From assembly GCA_002724835.1 (NCBI GenBank), contig PBPX01000019.1:21962-41267 (forward strand): 19,306 nt of DNA. Reading direction: 5' to 3'. A model generated the notes under the pieces. The model saw only the letters and a list, made by a program, of their open reading frames with translations, did no database searches and had not been told where the DNA came from. Each line of letters starts with the position of its first letter. Positions within the stretch are counted from its first letter, which is position 1. This stretch comes from Actinomycetota bacterium (lineage in GTDB: Bacteria; Actinomycetota; Acidimicrobiia; Actinomarinales; Actinomarinaceae). The position numbers and the translations under genes are program-made. Of the stretch, positions 7,149 to 14,103 are shown one piece after another.

Positions 7149-8414
7149 ATGAATAATAAAATATTTGCCTTAGTTGACTGTAATAACTTTTATGCATCTT
7201 GTGAAAGAGTATTTAACCCAGCGCTAGAGGGGAAACCAATTGTTGTTCTATCCAATAATGATGGTTGCATTGTTGCACGATCTAATGAAGCAAAAGCACT
7301 AGGGATTCCGATGGGAGCCCCTTTTTTTAAGTATGAACACTTAATGAAGAGAAATAACGTATATGTATTTTCTTCGAACTATACATTTTATGGAGATATG
7401 TCAGCAAGAGTCATGACATCTCTGCGCTCAATAGTTGGTGAAATAGAAGTTTACTCAATAGATGAAGCATTCCTTGATATTACTGACTTTTATTATTGCG
7501 ATTTAACAGAGACCGCAAAAGAAATAAGGAGACTAGTTAAGCAGTGGACAGGTATTCCAATATCGATTGGCATAGGACCAACAAAAACATTAGCAAAAGT
7601 GGCTAATAGGCAAGCAAAAAAATATGAATCATCCAATGTTTTTGATATTAGAGGTGAGTCTGAGAGAGTTGAAGTTTTAAAAGATTTAGAATTAGAAGAT
7701 ATTTGGGGAATTTCCACAAGATGGGGTAGGAGGTTAAGAAAGATTGGGATTGAAAATGCTTATGACCTATCTACAGGCAACCCAAGGCAGATACGTAAAG
7801 CTTTAAGCATTGTTGGAGAGAGGATTCATTATGAACTTAATGGAAAGTCTTGTATCCAGGTAGAAGAAGTAAAAAATAAAAAGAATATTATTTCATCAAA
7901 ATCTTTCGGAAAGAAAGTAACTAAGGTTCAAGAACTAGAGGAAGCTGTTTCTATGTATACAGCTAGAGCTTGTGAAAAATTAAGAGAACAGGGATCAAGA
8001 GCTCAGGGTATCTATGTATTCTTAAGAACGAGTCCTTATCTTGAAGAAGAGAATAAATACAGCAATGGTATGTCTTCATACTTCGATATTCCAACTAGTA
8101 ATACCTCGAACATTATTAAAGAAGCCAAGCTTTTAACAAATAAGCTATTTATTTCAGGTTATGAATATCAGAAAATAGGAGTGATGCTACTCAATATTGC
8201 AGATGCTAAAAATGAACAGTATAGTTTTTATAAATTTGAAGATTATAAAAAATCAGATACAGTGATGGATTCTTTAGATAGTATTAATGGAAAGTTTGGG
8301 ACAGGGAGCCTCTTTCTTGGGGCACAAGGAATTCATAAAAATTGGAAAATGAGAGCAGATAGAAAGTCAGCATCATATACAACTAAAGTAGATAACCTAC
8401 CAAGAGTTACTTAG
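7149..8414 (+). CDS. umuC: UmuC, Y-family translesion DNA polymerase V catalytic subunit
   Basis: Error-prone polymerase that copies past DNA lesions together with cleaved UmuD. At 421 residues it has the full family length. The start [19 protein letters not shown] gives the metal ligand Asp10, and [11 protein letters not shown] gives Asp105/Glu106, matching E. coli Asp6, Asp101 and Glu102. [20 protein letters not shown] is the thumb/HhH entry. The C-terminal little-finger part is followed by [21 protein letters not shown] and a closing LPRVT, typical of UmuC rather than DinB. The ATG has a strong ribosome site. Expression is probably damage-regulated through the dyad upstream. Its stop abuts the stop of the convergent MFS gene with no spacer. 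Confidence 0.96.
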   Translation: MNNKIFALVDCNNFYASCERVFNPALEGKPIVVLSNNDGCIVARSNEAKALGIPMGAPFFKYEHLMKRNNVYVFSSNYTFYGDMSARVMTSLRSIVGEIEVYSIDEAFLDITDFYYCDLTETAKEIRRLVKQWTGIPISIGIGPTKTLAKVANRQAKKYESSNVFDIRGESERVEVLKDLELEDIWGISTRWGRRLRKIGIENAYDLSTGNPRQIRKALSIVGERIHYELNGKSCIQVEEVKNKKNIISSKSFGKKVTKVQELEEAVSMYTARACEKLREQGSRAQGIYVFLRTSPYLEEENKYSNGMSSYFDIPTSNTSNIIKEAKLLTNKLFISGYEYQKIGVMLLNIADAKNEQYSFYKFEDYKKSDTVMDSLDSINGKFGTGSLFLGAQGIHKNWKMRADRKSASYTTKVDNLPRVT

Positions 8415-9644
8415 TTATTTATTAAGTTCTCTCCAGAACTTTCTTGTTTGTAAATACCAAATAAAACCAAACAAGAATCCCATCATTGGAAAATATCTAA
8501 ATAAAAGCAAGATGTCATATTTTGTAGCAAGATATCCTATTAATAAATTTGAGATAGTATACATTGAAAAATAAAAAGTATAATCAATACCTGCAATCCT
8601 ACCTCTTAGTTTGTCAGGAGTGAGTATTTGCAATCCATACGAAGAAAATGCCCATTGCGCTCCACCACCGCAGTGTGCAATTATTAATAAAAACACAGTT
8701 AGATAAAGTGATGCTGAAAATGGAATCAGAAAATAAAAAATTCCCCAAATCATTATTCCGGGACCAATTGTTGATAAAAGTTTTCCATCGCTTGATCCAT
8801 AAAAATATCGAAATAGTAATGGTCCTACAAATGCTCCAACACCCCGTGCTCCCCACATTAAACCAGAACCGTAATCTCCAGTTGAGTAAACATCAACTGA
8901 TAGAATAGTAAATAAAGCAAGCAGTCCTGCTGCAGAAATTCCAAATGTTCCTTTTGTAATAACAAGATAAAGAACATTTTTGTTATTTCTTGCAAAATTT
9001 AAACCATCAGATAATTTAGTATTTTCAAAAGTTGTTTCTTTGTTTCTGTCTTCACTTAAATTTGTTTTTATTAAAAATATTAAAAAAGCAGATATAACAA
9101 ACGATAAAAAATTAATTGTAAATAACTGATTTCTAGTAAGTATTGATGATAGTAGACCACCAAGTCCAGCACCTAAACCAGCAGCTATTCCCCAAGTAGA
9201 AAAAAATAGTACATTTGCTTCAGGTAGTAATTCTCTTTTTACTATATTTGGCAATGCAGCATCTGAAGTTGGCATATAAGCTACATTCACTAATAGCAAC
9301 ATAAAGTAAGATGAGAGTATATAGAATACATTTTCTGTGCTGACAGCATACATTACTAATAAAACTGCTAAAGCACTTAAAAATTCAGATATTGTTAAAA
9401 TTACTCGTCTATCATATTTGTCTGCTAGATAACCACCAAAACTAGAAAAAAGCACCATTGGAGCACTTTGAACTATTAATACTGTCGAAGTTAACAAAGC
9501 ATTATTTGTTAACTCATAAACTATGCCTAACAAAGGAACAACTAAAAACCAATCACCAGAAAAAGTTATCAATTTTGCATAAAATAATTTTTGGAAATCT
9601 CTATTTTTTGTAAGTAGGTATGTATATTTATCTAAATTTTGCAT
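8415..9644 (-). CDS. MFS transporter (MFS_3 / EntS-like exporter)
   Basis: Inner-membrane transporter of about 409 residues with many hydrophobic helices, as in a 12-helix MFS carrier. The family loop motif between helices 2 and 3 is GGYLADKYDRR (about 70-80 from this start). The order and short loops resemble the MFS_3 group, which includes the enterobactin exporter EntS and macrolide exporters; the substrate cannot be read from sequence. I place the start at the ATG at 9644 (MQNLDKY). A GTG four codons upstream (9656) is in frame and possible, but neither has a Shine-Dalgarno sequence. It diverges from the short-chain dehydrogenase gene and converges on umuC with no intervening base, so it is transcribed independently of both. 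Confidence 0.88.
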   Translation of the reverse strand: MQNLDKYTYLLTKNRDFQKLFYAKLITFSGDWFLVVPLLGIVYELTNNALLTSTVLIVQSAPMVLFSSFGGYLADKYDRRVILTISEFLSALAVLLVMYAVSTENVFYILSSYFMLLLVNVAYMPTSDAALPNIVKRELLPEANVLFFSTWGIAAGLGAGLGGLLSSILTRNQLFTINFLSFVISAFLIFLIKTNLSEDRNKETTFENTKLSDGLNFARNNKNVLYLVITKGTFGISAAGLLALFTILSVDVYSTGDYGSGLMWGARGVGAFVGPLLFRYFYGSSDGKLLSTIGPGIMIWGIFYFLIPFSASLYLTVFLLIIAHCGGGAQWAFSSYGLQILTPDKLRGRIAGIDYTFYFSMYTISNLLIGYLATKYDILLLFRYFPMMGFLFGFIWYLQTRKFWRELNK

Positions 9645-9681
9645 CAGTCTTATCACTGTAACTGAAAATTAAAATAAGATG

Positions 9682-9687
9682 TATACT
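9682..9687 (+). promoter_or_regulatory. Candidate -10 of the short-chain dehydrogenase gene
   Basis: TATACT ends 10 bases before the ATG at 9698, predicting a leader of only about 4 bases. No good -35 is seen. Motif and position only. Confidence 0.4.
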
Positions 9688-9697
9688 TAACATAATT

Positions 9698-10429
9698 ATG
9701 AAAACAATATTAATAACTGGTGGCAGTAGGGGAATAGGCTTAGCAATCGCTGAAAAGTATTTAAAAACAGAAGAATACAATGTAGTTGTTACTGGCAGGA
9801 AAGAACAGACACTAGAAGAATTATCAAAAGAAGTAGATAATAAAAACTTTCATACTATCGCAGCTAAAGCAGATGATGAAGAAGCCGCAGATAATACTTG
9901 TAAAGATGTTAATGAAAAATTTGGAAGCTTAGATATATTAGTTAATAATGCTGGAACTAATCCAGCTGGCGGAGCACTGATGGATGTAGATATTGGTGCT
10001 GTACAGAAAACCTGGGACGTTAATTTAATGGGACCACTTTTATGGTCTAGAGCAGCTTACAAAAACGAATTAAGTACAGCAATAATGAATATTTGCTCAG
10101 TAGGAGGTATTGCACCTTCTCAACTAATGGGAGCATATAATGTTTCTAAAGCTGCATTAATTTACTTAACTAAACAACTTGCATACGAGCTTGCACCAGA
10201 AATTAGAGTAAACGGTGTTGCTCCAGCAATTGTGAAAACTAAATTATCTCAGCTTCTATGGGAAAATGAAGAATTTGCAAAAAATCTACACTTATTAAAA
10301 AAATTAGGTGAGCCTGAAGATATTGCAAATGCTGTATATTACATGTGCTCAGACGATGCTGGTTGGGTTACTGGTGAAGTCTTAACTATTGATGGAGGTT
10401 TCTTATTGAGTGGAAACTCAATGATTTAA
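9698..10429 (+). CDS. Short-chain dehydrogenase/reductase (FabG-like SDR)
   Basis: NAD(P)-dependent oxidoreductase of the classical SDR type, 243 residues. The Rossmann motif is TGGSRGIG (7-14) and the structural motif is NNAG (83-86). The catalytic set is Asn109, Ser134 (NICSVGG), Tyr147 and Lys151 (YNVSK). PEDIANAVYYMCSDDAGWVTGEVLTIDGG at the C-terminus is standard. An Arg at residue 34 (VTGRKE), just after beta-2, favours NADP(H), by family knowledge. The substrate is unknown; FabG cannot be assumed without fatty-acid genes nearby. It stands alone on the plus strand, between a divergent transporter and a convergent operon with which it shares the four bases TTAA as overlapping stops. Confidence 0.93.
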   Translation: MKTILITGGSRGIGLAIAEKYLKTEEYNVVVTGRKEQTLEELSKEVDNKNFHTIAAKADDEEAADNTCKDVNEKFGSLDILVNNAGTNPAGGALMDVDIGAVQKTWDVNLMGPLLWSRAAYKNELSTAIMNICSVGGIAPSQLMGAYNVSKAALIYLTKQLAYELAPEIRVNGVAPAIVKTKLSQLLWENEEFAKNLHLLKKLGEPEDIANAVYYMCSDDAGWVTGEVLTIDGGFLLSGNSMI

Positions 10430-10863
10430 TCTTTCCAAACGCTTAAACATAATTCATCATCAAAGTGTCTTTCAATTCCTTTTCCCCAAAATGTTGGTTC
10501 TGTAATAACAGCTTCTATTAGCCAAATCTTTGTACCTTCATCTAGATGCCCACCAAAAGCTTTACCATTCTTATCAGCTACAGTCATATGAACATGAACA
10601 AAAGGTTCATCATCAAGTATAGAAATATTACCTAAACCATTTAGTACTTCGTGACCCCCATCAAATGTATGCTTATCATATTTTTTATTTTCCTGATTCA
10701 TATACATTACATTTACATTTTGAACAGCTCCAATAAATCGAATTTCTGCTGTTTTTATTTTATTTTTTTTGGCATAGTCTGTTAGTGACTCTAGTAACAG
10801 TTGGTCCTTTTCAAATTTTATATAGTGTACTTTATGCACCCAATTGAATATTTTTTTATACAT
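10426..10863 (-). CDS. PPC/DUF296 domain protein
   Basis: A 145-residue protein made of one PPC (plant and prokaryote conserved, DUF296) domain, which forms trimers and is often called DNA-binding by analogy with plant AT-hook proteins. In bacteria its role is unproven. Visible landmarks are DQLLLESLTDYAKKNKIKTAEIRFIGAV (20-47), GHEVLNGLGNISI (70-82) and FVHVHMTVADKNGKAFGGHL (88-107). His90, His92 and His106 form the putative metal site typical of the family. No AT-hook is present. It is the last gene of a three-gene unit, starting 4 bases after the BtpA-family stop, with no ribosome site. Its stop overlaps that of the convergent dehydrogenase by 4 bases. Confidence 0.85.
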   Translation of the reverse strand: MYKKIFNWVHKVHYIKFEKDQLLLESLTDYAKKNKIKTAEIRFIGAVQNVNVMYMNQENKKYDKHTFDGGHEVLNGLGNISILDDEPFVHVHMTVADKNGKAFGGHLDEGTKIWLIEAVITEPTFWGKGIERHFDDELCLSVWKD

Positions 10864-10867
10864 TTTG

Positions 10868-11632
10868 TTATTTTATCTTTTTTATTAACTGTTCAACACT
10901 TCTCTGGTCGATTCTTTTTGACACATCATGGTCTACCTTAAAACTCGTACCTATTATCAAAATATCTGCTAAATCAACGTATTGTTCTATGTTTTCTTCA
11001 TTAACTCCTGAACCAATAGCTAGTTTTCCTTGAGGTACTATATCTCTAACTTTATTTAAATCTTCAATATTTATTTCATGCCCAGTGCCATCACCAGTGA
11101 CGATTACAACATCTGCACCAGCTCTATGTATTAGTTCTTCAGTATGATTTTCAATTTTTGAACCTTCTGGTGGTACAGCATGCTTTACAAATACATCTGC
11201 ATATATTTCAATTTCTTTATTTAACGAATTTTTAAATTGTGCAATTTCATGAGCTTTTCCTTCAATCATTCCTTGATCTGTGTACATCATTACATTATTT
11301 AATACATTAATTCTTACAAAATCTGCTTTAGTTGCTTCAGCTATAGATAATGCTGCTATTCCGTCATTCCTTAGAACATTTATTCCAACTTTTATATCTC
11401 GATCGTATTCAAGGTTTTCAACTACAGTTGTAAAACTTGCTAGCGTTCTTTTAGAAATATCATCCTTTACAAATGGAGTGTCACCAAAATTTTCAATAAT
11501 AATTCCATCAATACCACCAAATATTAAATTATTAACATCTTCTTGAGCAGATTCAATTATCTCATCTAATGATAAATAATTACCAGAAGATCCTGGCAGC
11601 GGTTTTAAATGAACAACTCCGTATACAATCAT
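10868..11632 (-). CDS. BtpA/SgcQ-family TIM-barrel protein
   Basis: A 254-residue protein with the family start YGVVHLKPLPGSSGNYLS and then GIDGIIIENFGDTPFVKDD (about 40-58), both hallmarks of the BtpA/SgcQ family. Later blocks are KADFVRINVL, AGADVVIVTGDGTG and LAIGSGVNEENIEQY, consistent with a phosphate-binding TIM barrel. Cyanobacterial BtpA is linked to photosystem I stability, and SgcQ lies in a sugar operon. Neither role transfers here, since no photosystem or sugar-PTS gene is nearby, so the function is open. The gene sits 3 bases after the TIGR03084-family stop and 4 bases before the PPC gene, so the three are presumably co-translated. Confidence 0.87.
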   Translation of the reverse strand: MIVYGVVHLKPLPGSSGNYLSLDEIIESAQEDVNNLIFGGIDGIIIENFGDTPFVKDDISKRTLASFTTVVENLEYDRDIKVGINVLRNDGIAALSIAEATKADFVRINVLNNVMMYTDQGMIEGKAHEIAQFKNSLNKEIEIYADVFVKHAVPPEGSKIENHTEELIHRAGADVVIVTGDGTGHEINIEDLNKVRDIVPQGKLAIGSGVNEENIEQYVDLADILIIGTSFKVDHDVSKRIDQRSVEQLIKKIK

Positions 11633-11635
11633 TAT

Positions 11636-12373
11636 TTATATTTTTACGTGATTAAAGTTAATAAACTTTTTAGCAAAGTCGCCTTCAGCTGAAAGTGTTG
11701 GTTTGAAGCCTTTATCAGTTCTTCCTGTAATTATTCGACACCAATCACTTGCATTTCCTTTTACACTATTTTCTGATTTTTCATTACCAAATTGCCAAGC
11801 TTTATATTCAGGTCCAATTAATTCAACTCTTAAATCTTGAAATTTAGTTTTATTTTCTTTACTTACATTTTCTGCATTTAGCCAACCATATAAAGCAACA
11901 TGTTCAATTCTTATTGTGTCTTCATAATCTTTCTTCATAGAAGCGTAGATATCAAGACCATGTGCCCATGTTTCTGCTAATTTAGATGAGGCAAATGTTA
12001 GGTAATCTATTTCTTTATGCCACCAGTTGATTTTTCTTCCTGGTGTTGCATCAGCTAACGTTTCAACCACTTTTGCTCTTGAAAGTCTCCACCATTCAAT
12101 TACATCTTGTGGTCTCATATCTTTACCTTTTTCAAGGCAACTGTTTTCAAATTTTTCTAGCCCTTTTGGCCCTTTGTAAATAGAAAAGTCAGTACCTTTT
12201 TTCTTCAATGCATTGAACGCTAAATCTTCTAATCCAGCAAGATAACTAACATGATTAGTAATTGTCCAATTTTTAAAACTTGTTTTAGTACCCCAATTAC
12301 GAACTGGAATACTTTGTAAATATTGATCTAGTAATTGTTGTTCCGCTACTAGATTACTTAGAATTTCTTTCAC
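11636..12373 (-). CDS. TIGR03084-family metal-binding protein (mycothiol-dependent isomerase-like, DinB fold)
   Basis: A 245-residue protein of the MDMPI/DinB-like superfamily. The N-terminal four-helix part carries WTITNHVSYLAGLED (His41) and KLAETWAHGLDIY (Glu134, His138), a His/Glu/His set matching the metal ligands of mycothiol-dependent maleylpyruvate isomerase. The C-terminal part (about 165-245) contains LRVELIGPEYKAWQFG and GNASDWCRIITGR, typical of TIGR03084. The family is mostly actinobacterial; substrate unknown. The start is GTG (12371-12373), because no ATG is available near the conserved N-terminus. It heads the minus-strand operon with the BtpA- and PPC-family genes. A short TTGTGAAACAA inverted repeat lies 14 bases upstream, of uncertain meaning. 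Confidence 0.85.
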   Translation of the reverse strand: MKEILSNLVAEQQLLDQYLQSIPVRNWGTKTSFKNWTITNHVSYLAGLEDLAFNALKKKGTDFSIYKGPKGLEKFENSCLEKGKDMRPQDVIEWWRLSRAKVVETLADATPGRKINWWHKEIDYLTFASSKLAETWAHGLDIYASMKKDYEDTIRIEHVALYGWLNAENVSKENKTKFQDLRVELIGPEYKAWQFGNEKSENSVKGNASDWCRIITGRTDKGFKPTLSAEGDFAKKFINFNHVKI

Positions 12374-12452
12374 TATATAAGTCTAATTGTGAAACAACTT
12401 TAAAAAAAGAGGAAGATTAAATAAAAGTGCTATGAAAGTAACCAATATTAAT

Positions 12453-12458
12453 TAAAAT
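12453..12458 (+). promoter_or_regulatory. Candidate -10 giving a leaderless start for the small membrane protein
   Basis: TAAAAT (five of six to TATAAT) is followed by exactly 6 bases and then the ATG at 12465, so transcription would begin at the start codon. The same spacing is seen at ftsK. Confidence 0.45.
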
Positions 12459-12464
12459 CTACAT

Positions 12465-12668
12465 ATGAAGAAATTAATAAAATTAATAATTTACTTAGTT
12501 TTTATTAGATTTGTTGTTTCATTATTTAATGAAAATTCTTCTATAAAAGAACAGATAGACAAACTAAAAGAAGAAATCACTAATTTAGAAATAAGTGATT
12601 TAGATCAAAAAATAAAAGATTTTCAAAATAAAATAGATGGTTTTAAAGATAAAAATCAAGAATCCTAA
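12465..12668 (+). CDS. Small membrane-anchored coiled-coil protein
   Basis: A 67-residue protein not recognised as any named family. It starts with MKKLIKLIIYLVFIRFVVSLF, a Lys-led hydrophobic segment (about 4-21) that should span or anchor to the membrane. It then has a highly charged helix (about 26-63) with heptad-like Ile/Leu/Phe spacing (IKEQIDKLKEEITNLEIS, then LDQKIKDFQNKIDGF), likely a coiled coil. An oligomerising membrane protein or adaptor is a reasonable guess, nothing more. It is in the same reading frame as the following Ddn-like gene, separated by a single TAA and 9 bases, and probably co-transcribed with it. It ends upstream of an AAGGA. Confidence 0.7.
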   Translation: MKKLIKLIIYLVFIRFVVSLFNENSSIKEQIDKLKEEITNLEISDLDQKIKDFQNKIDGFKDKNQES

Positions 12669-12677
12669 GGATATCTT

Positions 12678-13127
12678 ATTTGGCGTTTACTAGGTAAATC
12701 ATTTCATATTTGGCCAACTTGGTTAATTAAGTTTGTAACTTTTATTCACACAAAATTAATAAAATTCAATCATACAAAAATAGGTACGTTGATCTTAGGT
12801 GGAAATATTTTATTGTTAGAAACAAAAGGGAGACAAACTAGGAAAATAAGAAAAGTACCACTTACTTATGCAGAGATTGATAACGGATTCCTAGTAGCTG
12901 CTTCCTATGGTGGAAGAGATAAAACACCGAATTGGTTTTACAATTTAGAAAATAGTAATACATTCGTTACTGTAGATAAAGATAGGTTAAAAGTAAGACA
13001 TGAAATTGTACAAGATAATGAATTAGAGTACTTCTGGAATAAATTAATTGATATATACCCAACATTTAATATTTACAAACAAAGAACTAGCCGAAAGATT
13101 CCACTAGTAAAACTGCTTAAAGTTTAG
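12678..13127 (+). CDS. Ddn-like deazaflavin (F420)-dependent nitroreductase family protein, possible ATT start
   Basis: The conserved core NILLLETKGRQTRKIRKVPL followed by GFLVAASYGGRDKTPNWFYNLENS identifies the Ddn/Rv3547 family of F420H2-dependent split-barrel reductases. RKIPLVKLLKV is the usual C-terminus. The coding frame is open from just after the TAA at 12666-12668, yet it contains no ATG or GTG and its only TTG is at 12789, which would leave 112 residues and remove the N-terminal helix. An ATT at 12678 lies 6 bases after AAGGA (12667-12671) and gives 149 residues, the normal size (M. tuberculosis Ddn has 151). I therefore mark the ATT, as in infC. Alternatives are the TTG, read-through fusion with the preceding gene in the same frame, or a damaged start. 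The last 11 bases overlap the convergent AAA+ gene. Confidence 0.72.
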   Translation: MWRLLGKSFHIWPTWLIKFVTFIHTKLIKFNHTKIGTLILGGNILLLETKGRQTRKIRKVPLTYAEIDNGFLVAASYGGRDKTPNWFYNLENSNTFVTVDKDRLKVRHEIVQDNELEYFWNKLIDIYPTFNIYKQRTSRKIPLVKLLKV

Positions 13128-14103
13128 GTTTTAAGCTAGGACCAGATCTAACTACTGTATTCCACAATGTATTGTAGTGATCTATGTCATCAGCATCTAC
13201 GTGGGGTAGTACAAAGTTTTTCCATGCTTCAAACAAAGGATCAGATGAATTTTTATATATATCTAAACCTACTGGTATTCTTTCAACTATTGTTCTTAAA
13301 CTCATAGGAGTTTCTATATTGATACTTATATCATCAGACATAAATGAATTATTAATTTCAATAGCAAGTTTGATTATTAAATCACTGAATTCTGATTGTA
13401 AGTTCGGATATCTTTTTTTAAATATTAATTGTAGTTGATCTTTATCAGGAAATGGTTTATCCCATATAACCCATCTATCGGCAAATGCTTTATTTAAAGT
13501 TTGTGTACCTGAGTAGTCTCTTAAGCTAGTTGGATTCATTGTGCCGAAAATATAACAGTCGTCTCTTAGTGATATTACCTCGCCGTGTGGTAGTTCTAGT
13601 TTTTTATGTCTATCAAGTAAAGAATGCAAGGCAAACAATACTTCAGGTCCTGCTGCATTTAATTCAGACAAATTAACAATTGCAGGACCCCTCAAAGCTC
13701 TTGTTAGCTCACCATCTTGCCATTTACTTTCTGTTCCACCTTTACCATCACCGTATAGTTGAACTGAACCAAGCAATGTAACGTCTCTAACTTCGCCAGA
13801 TAATGGAATCCTGTAATAGGGATATTTTAATTTAGCTGCAAATTGTTCTATATCATGATCTTTTCCTGTTCCCATATGGCCTTTTAATGCAACATGGATA
13901 GGAATTTCATTTTTAAAAGATATGTTTTTTGAATTTATTAATTGCGCTAATTTGAATTGAATGCCAAGATCTACATAGTTTTTATCTACATTAGGAATTC
14001 TTTCAGCCCTTCCTTCGTAGTCTTCAATTGATTTAGATAGTTTGCATTCATCTAGTTCAACTGTTTCGTTATTTATAGGATTTGTAAATTCTTTTTTTAC
14101 CAT
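13117..14103 (-). CDS. CobS-like MoxR-type AAA+ ATPase with altered Walker A and B residues
   Basis: A 328-residue AAA+ ATPase of the CobS/MoxR kind (AAA_5), expected to form a ring that acts on a vWA partner. Landmarks are Walker A GHMGTGKD (75-82), then IEQFAAKL as in CobS, DVTLLGSVQLYGDG (107-120) and Walker B region AIVNLSELNAAGPEVLF (141-157). Sensor 1 is FGTMNP (Asn190), KAFADRW (Arg210) is an arginine-finger candidate, and SLRTIVERI (268-276) is the sensor 2 region. Two Mg-site side chains differ from the norm: Walker A has Asp82 instead of Ser/Thr, and Walker B has Ser146 instead of Asp, with catalytic Glu147 kept. Its ATG shares one base with the stop of the vWA gene (TAATG). No cobalamin genes are nearby, so cobalt chelation is not implied. 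Confidence 0.88.
   Translation of the reverse strand: MVKKEFTNPINNETVELDECKLSKSIEDYEGRAERIPNVDKNYVDLGIQFKLAQLINSKNISFKNEIPIHVALKGHMGTGKDHDIEQFAAKLKYPYYRIPLSGEVRDVTLLGSVQLYGDGKGGTESKWQDGELTRALRGPAIVNLSELNAAGPEVLFALHSLLDRHKKLELPHGEVISLRDDCYIFGTMNPTSLRDYSGTQTLNKAFADRWVIWDKPFPDKDQLQLIFKKRYPNLQSEFSDLIIKLAIEINNSFMSDDISINIETPMSLRTIVERIPVGLDIYKNSSDPLFEAWKNFVLPHVDADDIDHYNTLWNTVVRSGPSLKPKL

Noticed and set aside
8614-8908. Open frames on both strands inside the MFS gene
   Set aside because: Shadows of the transporter; its helices and motif A account for the region.
12387-12397. TTGTGAAACAA short inverted repeat upstream of the TIGR03084-family gene
   Set aside because: Four-base arms are expected by chance in such AT-rich DNA, and there is no second copy in the window.
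12789-12791. TTG as start of the Ddn-like gene
   Set aside because: It would cut off the N-terminal helix and leave 112 residues against a usual 130-150, and there is no ribosome site; kept only as an alternative.
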